A DNA stretch of 64,000 nucleotides from assembly GCA_025890175.1 (NCBI GenBank), contig JANPYM010000012.1:2024677-2088676 (forward strand), in the 5' to 3' direction. The DNA comes from Ciborinia camelliae (lineage: Eukaryota; Ascomycota; Leotiomycetes; Helotiales; Sclerotiniaceae). The position numbers and the translations under genes are program-made. Below are positions 30,878 through 42,406 of this stretch, in pieces; the stretch's first letter is position 1, and every line of letters begins with the position of its first letter. The notes below the pieces were generated by a model. That model was not told the origin of the DNA and ran no database searches. It saw nothing but the letters and a program-made list of their open reading frames with translations.

Positions 30878-32395
30878 ATGAACAGCAGATTCAACGATGT
30901 TCGGGCAGGCTTCCCGGTCCTAGGAGAGTCTAGAGAGAGTCAAACTGAAGAGGTCAGCGAGAGTCAAACTGACTTTGATTCTGAAATGGAGGAGGAAATG
31001 ATATACAATGGTCCTCTCACACCCCCCGTCACACCTCAATTCTCCAGACGTGGGTATCCCGGGCGATGGAGTCTAGGAATTCAATTACATAAATCTCCAT
31101 GGCTGAGATATGGTCTCATCATACTATGCCTCATTTTGGCCTATATTCCTTATATGGGACAATACAATCGAGGTCTCAAACCCACTATCGTTACAGAGCC
31201 ATTTGGCCCCAACAGAACATCTAAAATTCCATTATTATATAAGGATATTACGTACAATTTGTCAAGGATGGAGGGGGATTTATCTAGAGGGAACATGGAT
31301 ATATTCCCGGGTGATAGCTTTACGTTGAACCGCCGGTTCCTTAACGAGATGCCGGAATTTTCAAAACAGAAACAAGACTTCTCGGGGCTGCTCCAGCAAC
31401 TACAAATTATTTCTGATGGACTATTTCACGACTACACGGTTTATTATAAGTCTTTGCATAATCATATCGAAGACGCAATAACACTCACAAACTCGGTACT
31501 AGAGGATTTAGTCACAGTGGCAGAAGATTGGGGCAAAGAGAAATCATCCATGTCGATTTTTGGGCGTGGGCCCCGTAGAACTGACAACTTCAAAGAGTTG
31601 ATTGGAAGAAACACATATTGGTGTCAATTTGTCTGGTGCAAAGATCCATTAGATATAACTAGAGACATATACATCAAGTATTTGAGAGCACTACGGGTAG
31701 GATACACAATACCCAGAAACCGCGCATTTAACAGCCACAAAACTGTAGGACTCTTCCGACTTATCTGGATCGGCCGATGCTTGCCACAGAGATTCGAAGC
31801 AACCAAGAATACAAGCCAAGAACTTCAGTCGGCGATGAAACTCGGCATCACAGCATTGTCATCGAAAGAATTTAAAAAATCGTCTGCCTTTGTCCCTCTC
31901 TCAAAATCTAAAGATGGCACGCATAGTGGCAATGACACAATGGGGTATATGAAAAACTGGCTCGACAATGAGTTTGAGGCTGGTCGACTCGTCCGTGAAG
32001 TGAAAATCCCCACATTCATTCGCCAATTTCAGGAAGCGCTCGAGAATATCGTGGAAAGCACCAGGCGACTTCTGAACATTTTGATGCACAAAAAGAATCA
32101 CATGGACCCACTTTGCCAAATAGAATGTCATATTGAGGCAATGCAAGATGCACTGAGAGTCCTTACCTCCCATTACCGCTTCGAATCAAAATTCTCCAGT
32201 CGTATGGGTCGTCTGAAAAGAATGTGGGAGGTTAATAAACGTATGTGGACGCGTGAAGATGAGGGAGGTTGGCGCGAATTTTCTAGTTGTCAGCCGTGTT
32301 TCGAAAAAATGTCCCAGTCCGCTATTGTTGAAGAAGAAGAAAAGTCGGAAACCTCGACTTCCGAAGAATCTCCCCAAGAGAAAGATGATTTGTAG
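30878..32395 (+). CDS. Hypothetical single-pass membrane protein
   Basis: Single exon of 505 residues, ATG at 30878. Residues 1-60 are acidic with a twice-repeated ESQTxxxxES segment and a TPPVTP motif. A transmembrane helix lies at about 76-94 (LRYGLIILCLILAYIPYMGQ), followed by a long, probably helical extracytosolic or luminal region with NxS/T sites (NRTS, NLS). Cys pairs occur at CQFVWC and CQIEC. The C terminus is acidic. This layout is typical of the many fungus-specific TM proteins of unknown function; I recognise no named domain. The ORF is long and uninterrupted, so a real gene is likely. Confidence 0.75.
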   Translation: MNSRFNDVRAGFPVLGESRESQTEEVSESQTDFDSEMEEEMIYNGPLTPPVTPQFSRRGYPGRWSLGIQLHKSPWLRYGLIILCLILAYIPYMGQYNRGLKPTIVTEPFGPNRTSKIPLLYKDITYNLSRMEGDLSRGNMDIFPGDSFTLNRRFLNEMPEFSKQKQDFSGLLQQLQIISDGLFHDYTVYYKSLHNHIEDAITLTNSVLEDLVTVAEDWGKEKSSMSIFGRGPRRTDNFKELIGRNTYWCQFVWCKDPLDITRDIYIKYLRALRVGYTIPRNRAFNSHKTVGLFRLIWIGRCLPQRFEATKNTSQELQSAMKLGITALSSKEFKKSSAFVPLSKSKDGTHSGNDTMGYMKNWLDNEFEAGRLVREVKIPTFIRQFQEALENIVESTRRLLNILMHKKNHMDPLCQIECHIEAMQDALRVLTSHYRFESKFSSRMGRLKRMWEVNKRMWTREDEGGWREFSSCQPCFEKMSQSAIVEEEEKSETSTSEESPQEKDDL

Positions 32396-32594
32396 ATACC
32401 GTAGGCAAAAGAAACTTGGGAGCAGTCCGGAGGGGGGGTTTCCTTTTGGAAAAGTCATGAGATTTGGGAAAGATTTGGGAACTTGAATCGTGTTCAAAAC
32501 TGGAAGCGGTTTGGGCTCATGGCCCAACTTATGGTAATTTAGAAGCTTTTATATACAATTGAGATAGTGAAGGTCTGAATCCCGACGTCCAGTA

Positions 32595-33084
32595 CAGTAC
32601 TAGACAATGGAAAAAAGCCGAAACGTGCAAACACACCAAAAAAAGCGATTTTTCAACCTTTTCAATTAAATATAATTCTTTAACTATCGTATCGATTTAT
32701 TTCAAATTTTGTATATTTATAATTATTTATATTATAATCAATTAAAAATTAGCAAAATATTTTTAATAATTTTTTTTAGCTTGAACCAATTGATTGAAAT
32801 TGATTAATTTTAAAAGTTCAGATTTTTAATGTTTTTGTTAGCGATTTTTAACATTTTTAGAATTTTTGAAAATTTTCGATTTTAATCTTAATTATCAAGA
32901 TCAATTAAATTTTTAAAAATAAAATCTTTTATTTTTATTTAATTTAATATAAAAATGAATATATATTCGAAATTTTAAATTGATTTATCAAAGCATTATA
33001 TAAATATTTGAAAGTGAAAAGGTTGAAAAATGACGATTTTTGGTGTGTTTTTGTGTTCAGGCTCTTTTTCATTGTGGGTCACTG
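32595..33084. mobile_element. MITE-like element with terminal inverted repeats and TA target duplication
   Basis: About 490 bp, flanked by TA at 32593-32594 and 33085-33086. The left end reads CAGTACTAGACAATGGAAAA; the right end, reverse-complemented, reads CAGTGACCCACAATGAAAAA. The inverted repeat continues imperfectly for about 75 bp, including CAAACACACCAAAAA / AAAAACACACCAAAAA and a shared TTTTTCAACCTTTTCA. The interior is almost pure A/T with no ORF. CAGT ends with TA duplications point to the Tc1/mariner superfamily; the A/T-rich core fits RIP decay. Confidence 0.75.
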
Positions 33085-33439
33085 TAGTACTTTTACAGGT
33101 TCATGGGACCCTTTCAACTTTTAATTGACTCAAAGGCATCGTGAACGGGAACTCAAATGCTATACTGACACTTGCCAGTTATCTTACATAAATCTTCAAT
33201 TCTGTGTAAGTGATATATCATTCCTTATGGGTAGAATTCCTTGAGGCAAGAAACTCTCACGGCAGTATGATTTCTAACGCTGTACGCAAATAATATCCGC
33301 ATACCTGAATACACGCCTGCAAGACAAGTCGCCTGATCTGATATATTATAGATTACCCAAGAAAAGTTTGTGAACGCAAATATCCAAATTGATTATATAA
33401 CCACCACTCGTCACTTTTATCCCCAATCCTCTCGGATCA

Positions 33440-34225
33440 TGCAACACCCGTCACATATTCCTCTTCTACCATGCGTCTCCAAACCAATCCCCAAGTTCTC
33501 TCCCACAAGCTATCCATGTCTCCCATAAAGCTTTCGAGCCTGCGGCGTACTCATCAAACATATCATCCTGTCTTCTTTATCTGCCATCCTTAGTCCCCAT
33601 TGCAACCTCATTTTTCCTATTCCTTGTTTGTGGAATTCTGGGTCCACGAAACAGAGATCAAGCACTGAGGTATTTGTGAGATCTATGACATGGAAAGTCG
33701 GAGAATTATAAGAAATAGAGAGGGACAGGAGGGAACATGAGATATATATGGCGTTACTTATATCTTTCTCGGCATAAAAACCCCGTTACCTGCACCCGAT
33801 TAACCCCTCCACTTTTTGCATAAATAAATCGATATTCATTCCAGTGGGTGTCTTCCATCCCATTTCTACCTTATTATTGACTTGAACCATGAGACTTCCA
33901 TCTCCTTTCTCGCCATCAATATCTTTCTCCATGTCTAGATCTTCCATTTTGGAACCAGAAGGAGAGCATATCCCACGATCTTCCCATCGATCTCTACTTT
34001 CCACTTAGCTCTCGAAGCACTTTGCATAGGGTTCAATAATATCATCGCGGCGGGCTCATATGCACCCGGAGCTGTGTTTCCCCATATCATGGGGAATATG
34101 GCATCGCTCGCCTCAAAGGCTCTGGTGGTAATCGCGGCTAGGTGTGGCGCATCTTCTGGTTCTGCGAGTAAAAGAATGAGGGGTTGTATTTGGAGATGCC
34201 GGCTTTTATTTTTCAAAACATACAA
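33440..34225 (-). pseudogene. Broken GNAT-family N-acetyltransferase
   Basis: Three minus-strand segments together follow a GNAT domain. The first (34225 down to about 33940) encodes LAEPEDAPHLAAITTRAF through DGKIVGYALLLVP, then stops at TAG 33937-33935. The second (about 34004-33786, other frame) gives GWKTPTGMNIDLFMQKVEGL. The third (about 33676-33440) gives LCFVDPEFHKQGIGK, the acetyl-CoA binding motif A, and YGRHG followed by TAG (33512-33510), then LVGENLGIGLETHG. An intron probably lies between segments two and three (GTAACG at 33789 down to ATAG at 33683), but its phase does not fit. At least one frameshift plus a TGG-to-TAG type stop indicate decay. Assembly error is the alternative. 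Confidence 0.65.
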
Positions 34226-36220
34226 CCAAGTTATTTTATGAAATAGACTCAGAAAGGTTGTTGTTTGTTGTTTGGAAAAGGTGCTAATGCCTGGATCCCC
34301 CCCTCAGTCTAGCCAATTACCGAGAACAATTTATCTCGCTTCACAACGAATCATATACTCCCGTTCCCTCCTCTGCCACATCTGCAGCGGGTTTTCCTCC
34401 TATAAAATCTAATTGCAAGATTTTGATAGAGTTTCCTTGTTAAAGAGACTCCAACTTCATTCCTGCCAATATCATCTTTTTTCTGATGTTAACGCCGCCC
34501 TCCAGCCTGCATCTCTCACATGAAAGATGTTTGAGACAAGGGTTAAACGAGCCCGCTGACGAGGATTACACTAGACCAATCAATTTGAAGTAAGTTGAAT
34601 TCTGGTCACGGTCAATTTTCGCGACGGAATAGAATAGTCTCGCGTTATCACTTGCATATAAAACCTTCGGAGCTAGCTAAAATTAGTCGTAGGATCTTGG
34701 AAGGCCGTAGATCGCGTTGTATGTGTAGGTTGGAGCACACGTGACCATTCTAAAAATTCGGCGTGTTCGAAAGCCGGGAGATAACTGTTGGTATCGCCTC
34801 GGATGGAGATAACGAGACATCTTATGAACTGTATGGTTGTATCGATTGTTAATCTTCCAGAGCTAAGTGCTACGAGGGGCTTATATGCCCGTAGATTCAC
34901 TAGTGGAATCATATGCTAGTCACGTACCCATTCATATACCCGATTCACTTCCATCGCAACAATTACTATATAAATTTTCTTCGAATTGGATTTCTGGCAC
35001 TAGAATGATGAAGAACCTTGAGGCGTTGTTTCTCGAGTGAATTATTATTCTCTGATTCATTGCACACGGTCCAATTTCGAAACATCACCTCTCCTCATTA
35101 CTGTAACAGCTTACTAAAGTCCACACTGGCTAGCTTGTGCTAGCTCTTTCTCTTCTGTAAAAAAAAAGCCCAAGAATGAGTGAATTGACTGAAGAGACGC
35201 TAATTTTAACCGGTAGTTTCTCAGCACCGTTCCTTTGGCGATTTGGCGAATCGAGGGCTAAAGCAAGCCAATTGAAGGTTTCTTCCTGTGGCGCAAAAGT
35301 AATTCATTCACTCTTGCTAGAGAACTATCTATGTGGGTTGATATAGTATGCGGTATGATTCTACACAATTCTCTTCTGTAAATGCTTCCAAGTCATGAAG
35401 AAAACGATCGAAGGTTGTACCTTGCATTAATTCCTCCCCTTTGTTTCTGGGGTAGGGATATAAAAGCGGGGTAGCAGGCCAATGAAGGGGTATCACAAAT
35501 AGAATGTCTACTTTCAATCATATTTAGCCTCGTACGCATCTTTGCTTGAAATGCTCGGTACCTGAAAGTGCTTGATGCAATGTCTTTTGCGACTACTTAC
35601 TGTCAATACCGAGACAGATATAGAAAGTATTGAATCTGCGAACGGTTTCATGGCAGTCGATCTCGGTTATTGAGGTGGTTCACTTGATGAGTTGGGTCGA
35701 TTGTGATATTTCGTCAGGGGACCACAAAGTTGACCAAGTTTCTCAATCACAGTAGTGATTTGATCCGTTGATAGAGCTGCGACACCTGTCTAATCGTGTT
35801 TCTGCGCTCTTCTAAGCAAGAATGACGTAATCAGCGGAGATGGCAGAGTCATCAATTATATAGAAATTTACTCTCCCCAACTATTCCATAATTAGCGCCA
35901 ATTCTGCTACGGATTTGCCGCGATGCAATGCAAGAATGTCATAGAAAGCAGAATGTATATCATAACTTGAAGAGATCAAATAGGCCGTAGTGCAGATGAA
36001 TGTGCGCAAAACCCACCAGGCGTAGTACGGCATCTTCGTACTCTTAAACCATCGTGACATCTATCAACACTTACAAGAATCACTTCTTAAAAATAATTTG
36101 GTAAAAGCATTCTCAAAGTCTTCCTATACATTTAGACAACTTCCGCTTCAAACATTCCCACACGATCTTGTATACAATTCTCAATACCTACACAAAACCA
36201 TTCAATCAGAAGTAAATCCC
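34226..36220. other. Intergenic, 2.0 kb
   Basis: No gene recognised. Short open frames on minus at 34673-34912 and 35329-35517 carry no motif. It includes the promoter of the gene at 36221. Confidence 0.45.
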
Positions 36221-38252
36221 ATGGCTGCCGATCGAAGTCACCACACTGGCGTAGCCGGAAATGGGCCAGATCGCCGTGCACATGAGGTATCCCCTCAAGC
36301 ACAAACGGCTGTTTTGCAGGAAGGTTACACTGACGCGCAAAATTCTCATAACTTTTATCAGGAGCCTTTCTATCCTAGATACAGAATGGAGCAGCCATAC
36401 TACCAGAACAACTTGTCAAATAGAGAGGACAGATGCCAAAATACAGCCCCATCTCTACAGCAACAAACTTTTGACAACAGCTTTTCGACATTTCTTCCGG
36501 CGCAGATGCCTCGGACGCCCAAAATTGGTTACTTCCCAGAATTTAGGCCGATGAATAATTATCAAATGCGAACTCCTAATGGATTGGAGGGCAAAAGAGG
36601 AATTTCTGGACGTCCTGAGCATACGATTGACCCTTGCCTGCTGCCTACTGAAACTGCCACAGGACTTGAACAACTTTCAAGTCATTATGGGGCTCCAGTT
36701 ACACCCTGTCAAGAACAGGCTGCTATCTCAATTTCTCAGGCTCAGCAAAACATGGGTGGGGGCCAACACTCCATTCAGGTCCAAAATCAGACTTACTATC
36801 AAAGCAACAAGCCCCCTGCCCTGCAAAAAAGCACCGGTGTACAAGAACATTACACTCCTGTCTCCCGAAAACACGCTTCAAAGGGCCGTAAACTGGTCGA
36901 AAAAGCAAAGGTTGGCAGTGATAATGATTTCGGGGGCCTCCGTGGGGATCAAGATGGTTTTAAACCCGGTCTCAACAACCAATCTTTCACTCCAAATCAC
37001 CGTGGACCTGCTACTTTGTCGAATGCTCCCCTTGGAGACTTCTCAATTTCAGGAATCAGTACTGGAAACCTATCGACATATGCTGAATTCGGACATGCTT
37101 CACCGCAATTCAGTGTTCCACCAGCCATGGGGCCCGGCCGTTACATGAACATGTTCCAGAGTGAGCCTAGCTACATGGAATCGCAGATGTTTGATCCGCA
37201 GATGTTTGATCCGCAGATGTTCGCTCCGCAGATGCTCGATCCGCAGATGTTGCATCGTGGTGGCTTTCTTGATATGGGTCAACCACTTCCTCAATCGTCC
37301 GAGTTCCAGATGACGCAAGATTTCACAAATTATCATTTGGCATCTCCACCGCTAAATGGATATTATAGCACCATTCCGAATAGCGCAAGACTCCGGGCCG
37401 CACTGATACAGAGTACTAATCCAGGCAATGCAAATCTAGCCCCTGAAAATTCTAATCTCGATGTTAGAATTCCAGCATTCAAGAGCGCTTCTCGAAAAGG
37501 CAAAAATGGTGCCAGTAACGACGGGCAAACCGAAAAAAAGGCCAAACGTATACCCTGGTGGAAACGTCTTGAATCTCGATACCCTCGGGTCCCGATGACC
37601 TTACAAGAGTTGAAGGCTATAGACCCAGACTATGAGAAGAACCCTCGGCGAGCCTTTCAGGATATGAACGGTGAAGAAAATAGGATGAAAGCTTTCCAGA
37701 TAAGCTGGGACCAAATGGAGTTGCTTAATGCGTGAGCTTCCTTTAACTATTGTTCGCATAAGTTGTCACTAACTAGTTTCTAGAAACCGCCAAAAGGCCA
37801 GAGCTGAGGAAGAAAAGCGTCGAGCGTTCTGCCGACCAGAAGAATACATCCCCAAATACATACCTGGGAATTATAAGCCCAAAGCTAGACTTCAGCACTA
37901 CTACAATGTTTGGCTTAAAGCAAAGCAGGAGGAGAACGCAGGAGAGATGTCGGATGCCTGGATTAATAGAAAGAGACGAACTGCCGATCACAAAGTGTAT
38001 AAGCCGGCGGAAGCGAGTAAAAGTCAAAAGAATGCGTCGTTGGAGCCAATTTCTAGATCATCATCCAACGGACATTCATTTACAATGGAGGGTGGTGATC
38101 CAATCCAGGGACGTCAGGATTATGTGCAGTCACTCATGATTGCACAATTTGGAGACTTCCAGACCCAGAAGAGGAAGCGAGCCAACCATATGGAGGGATC
38201 GGGCGAGTCTGACGCAGAAGGGACCAGCACAAAGAAGACTAGACAGGAGTAA
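36221..38252 (+). CDS. Low-complexity nuclear-type protein, paralogue A
   Basis: Exons 36221-37731 and 37784-38252 (52-nt GTGAGC...CTAG intron, phase 2) encode 659 residues. The ATG at 36221 (MAADRSHHTG) is the first in frame. Most of the protein is Gln/Asn/Pro/Ser-rich and disordered, with a short MFDPQ-type repeat of five units (MFDPQMFDPQMFAPQMLDPQ). The conserved part spans the intron: IPWWKRLESRYPRVPMTLQE, then a charged helix and RQKARAEEEKRRAF. Basic clusters (RKRAN, KKTRQ) near the end look like nuclear localisation signals. It matches the gene at 39794-42406 in layout and intron position. Possibly a chromatin or transcription factor-like protein; no named domain. Confidence 0.75.
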
Positions 38253-39793
38253 GAAGTATCGGTAGAAGGAGAACCAGGCATTGCAGGGAAATGCTCTCGC
38301 TATTATTAGCCTGAGTGTGCACTCTTGTATAAGGAAGTATTTTGTATGGGCATTTCTGAGCTTTTCCTTTCTCTTATACAACCATGCATGAATTGCTTTT
38401 TTGTTTTCAATTGTTCTGGTGGACTGAGGAGAAAGGGCAGGAGATCGGAACAAACACATTCCAGCACATTCCCAACATCACAAACGCGCCTTTTTAGGCT
38501 AAAGCGAAGTAGCATTGATATTTTTGTACCTGAGACTCTGACCCAAGTTGATTGAGAATTCGAGGTTACTGCGAATAGGTCTTCTTGTCGCGGCGCGCTT
38601 CTCTCCTAGTTATGTATTGTTCCAGGATTCCCTCATATTAAGGTGAGAATTTAATGTGCCCCGAAATGGGTGAAATAATAGGCAAAACCATAATATCAAT
38701 CATACCCAAAATTCTATGCCAATTCTCCTGATATACGTGACACTCCTGATTGTAAATAGTTTGAACAAACATTTTTGAAATCTCTTCCATATGATGGTTG
38801 AGATCTTTGATATCAGATGCCTGTGAATCGTTTTGTAGATTGATCATGAGGCGCCCAATACAAGATAGAACAAACGAGAGGCAGATAGTATAAAATGCCG
38901 ATAGGTTCTCTATATACTGATAAATAAAGAACAGCCATTCTCCTGGTCAAAGATTATCATATACGGGCATAAAAGTCCAACACAGAGATCATTACTTCCA
39001 GTGGCTTTATAGTCAATAGAGGGCCTCTAATGCGTAGTTTAACCGCTGGCAAATGTCTAGACAAGCACGAATTGCCCCAATTTCTTCAAAAGCTCCTAGA
39101 TCTATAAAGCAGTACCTCCATATATATATAGACTGTGAAATATGTACTGTGAGCCAAAACACATAGCGCTTCTACTATGCACTCAAGTTCCTGTCAATTC
39201 CCATGATCGCAAACTTTGGTTCCAGAATCTACTAGTAGGGCTGATTCGGTTGCCCCTTCATTTGAAAATTCAATCTCGCTGCCGGGAGTTACCATAAATA
39301 ATGATCTAGATGACGGAAGAACACAGAAAATATTATCAAGATTCTTCCAACGGTACATTGCTATGCGGCCTGGCCCATTGATATACGATCCCTTACTGTC
39401 CAGCGATTTCCATAGCGCGTGAATCGCGGTAAACATAAATAGTGAAACTGCGTCTCATAATTTCGATCTGATATTGCGAACAGAGATTACGGCAGTATTT
39501 AACAGCCTCAACAATGTAGACAAATTGTATACTGGGTACGCTTAAATGCGGTGCATCTCAATACAGCCAGGAACTGTTGATAGGGCAGTACTGTGACGAC
39601 TTTATAGACTTCTAGACCTTTAGCGTCAATCTTCCATACGATTCTTGATAGTCTGTACAAAAGCTTTATAAGTCTTCGAACCAACTGTGAACAACTATTC
39701 AACAATCATTTCATAGTTCACGTAACAACTTCAACAATCTTCCGACAACTTTCAGAACAATCAAGTCCAACTTTCAGAATATCCAAGTACACA
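38253..39793. other. Intergenic between the two paralogues, 1.5 kb
   Basis: Minus-strand coding-like fragments exist here: 38638-38847 (69 codons) and a possible spliced pair 39557-39397 / 39305-39194 (see findings). None has a full structure I can defend as a gene. Confidence 0.4.
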
Positions 39794-42406
39794 ATGTCTC
39801 GTCCACAGAATTCTTTTGAGAGCATGAAGAAATTACACCAAACTCCTCCTCATACACCTGTAGGACCCCGAGGACAGTTTGATGCACCTAACCGCACTGG
39901 CGCGACTTTTACCAATGCGGTTTCTAGGAATAAAGTTATTGAAGGGGGAAGTCAAGTTTATACCACCCAACTAAACCCTGGGCTGAATAACGCATATGAA
40001 GCGAGGGCCGGACCGCATCAAATGTTCAATGGTATGTTACACAAAGTAAATGATCATCTTTCAGACACATCTAATGTTGCGCTAGATACCGATGAAGTGG
40101 AGCAGCTAGACACCCCGAAGTCTCTCTTAGAACAATCGAACAATGGTTCTGAGCTCCCTCAAAATCTTCATGAACAAGGACGTAACTTCGACGCTGGGTT
40201 CGACAAAGAAAGTAGATATGTTGACCAGGAGAACACCAGCAAAGACCCAGTACCATGGCACACTCCCCAGAACCAATCAACAATTGGAAATGATAATATT
40301 ATCAACAACTCGGTGGTTCGAGGTTCCGATGCATCATTCCCTCTCGCAGCATCGGATCCCCATCTGTACCTTGAGAACAACGAGCAAGACTTCACGGAAA
40401 TGGCCGCAGTGGATAATGCATGGCTTGAGAATCATGTGATGACCGCCGAGGAACTCGATCAACTTTTCAGCGGAACAATTCCCGAATTAAGCGATGAGGA
40501 TCAAAACATATGGGATAGCATGGGTGAATATAACCTGGACTCAAGCCTTCCTAGCAGTTCAAATCTAGCAGGTTTGGGAGCGACTGTATCTCAGGATGCC
40601 ATCCTTTCCCCTGTCCAGCCTCCGATTATTCATAGCACTGGGAATATTAACACCACGTACCATCCATCGCAAAATGGTACGAGCTTGTCAAAACTTTTGC
40701 CGGACAACTCCCTTCCGCTGCAACATAGTAATGGGACAATGCAATCTCCTATTGGAGTAATGCAAGGGTCAGCTTCAACAAGTGGTAATCATCCTACTGA
40801 ATACCAAAAACCCTCTTCATATCCGGCGTACCCCAACCCGTCGGCGCTCATGTACCATAATGGGCAAATTAAAAGAGGTTATGAAGCACCAACATCTCAT
40901 CCATCTGCGGCCACTGTTATGCCATTCCAGCAACCTCAACCACTTCAAAGCTTGACGGGGGCGGCTCAGAATCAATTTGAGCGCAACCCAATATATCAGC
41001 AGGCAGGAAATGGTAATTATAATGGAGGGACACAGATCCAGATCAACTTTTCGCACCAATATCCCACCATGGGACATTTGGCGAATTACAATCATTTTGG
41101 AACTGGTCTGGAAATGCAGCAGGCATACAATTACCCCATGAACACTGGAAACGAAGTTGGCGTAGCCAACAATGGGGTAGAAGACAACAATCATCAGGCC
41201 GGCAGAGGTGATGAAAGTACTGAGCAGCGTAAGAATCCACGTGATTGGTACAATCGTCCCGATAAAAACAGACCCAGAGTGTCCATGACGGAGGAGGAAT
41301 TTCAATGGCTTCGACCGGGGGCACCGGCACGAGATGTCTTCAAAACGGCAAGACAGAAGGTCACCGAGAAGAGAATCAAGGAGAGAGAAGTGGCAGATGC
41401 GATGGAGAAGGCGGGCAAGCCCAGGCCCATGCCCAAGGATATGCCCATTAAGGGGGGTGTCCACATCGAACCCGAGGAAAAAGACAGGCTGAATGAGTAA
41501 GCATTCCGCCACCCTTATTTCTTGCAGTGATCATTAATGTGCATATACTAACCATTGTGCTTTAGGCGTCGTCGTGCAGAAGGAAAAATGGGTCGAGCGC
41601 TATTTTCCGAGAAACCTCAGACCGGGAAGAGAAAGAGAGCGACGGTATCGGAGCCAGAGGCAAAGAAACAGAAACTGCCAGGGAGCGGCGGGTATGGGCC
41701 TAGCGGCAGCAAAGATGGAGTTTCGAAGCCTCTTCGGGAGCCCCATGAAAGAACCGGCACAACAAATACTGGCTATGCAGGTACCCGCACAGACTTTGTG
41801 GAGTCGTCGGGTGGACAGCAAGGGAACAATGGAATGGCCAATGGTGAATTAGGATATGGTGCTGGTCCGATTTCGGGAAGTGGAGGTGCTTATCCTTCAA
41901 TTACCAACGGTATAGGTCATCAGCGAGGCCCAGCACACATGGCACAGGGTCAATTTGGCAACAGGGAGAACATGGCAATGGCCAACGGTCAATCAAGACA
42001 AACGCCTGGAATTACGGACGGTAGAAGTATTGGGCAATTGCAAATGCCACCACACATGCGATTGCCTCAACAAATGTCATTGCCCCAACGCATGCAATTT
42101 CCTCCAGAAATGCAACCGGTGCAAAATGGCATGCATTCTCCAGTCCAACATCCTCAGCGCCGCCTACCACCAATGTTCGGCGCCCGAGTGGACATATCCT
42201 TGGGTAGGACGAGCGGACTGTCTAGACCGGATAACAGGCATCCATCAATTGAAAGAGGTGGTACTATGTCCACATCCTCGTTTGCCCGACAGGATGAACA
42301 ATTGTCTCGGCCCACCAACCCCGTTTACTCCTCAAATCACCCCAGAGGAAATCAGCAAATTTATAAAAGCCTGACTGATGATCCGAGATTTCGATCTCAA
42401 CCTTAA
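39794..42406 (+). CDS. Low-complexity nuclear-type protein, paralogue B
   Basis: Exons 39794-41496 and 41566-42406 (69-nt GTAAGC...TTAG intron, phase 2) encode 847 residues. The first exon is Gln/Asn/Ser-rich and disordered with an acidic patch (LFSGTIPELSDEDQNIWDSM). The conserved core lies just before the intron, NPRDWYNRPDKNRPRVSMTE followed by a basic helix, and matches WWKRLESRYPRVPMT of the gene at 36221. The intron sits at the same relative place and in the same phase, so the two genes are tandem paralogues. Exon 2 has basic clusters (RRRAEGK, KRKRATVSEPEAKKQK) suggesting nuclear import, and a Met/Pro/Gln-rich repeat (MRLPQQMSLPQRMQFPPEMQ). Function unknown. Confidence 0.75.
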
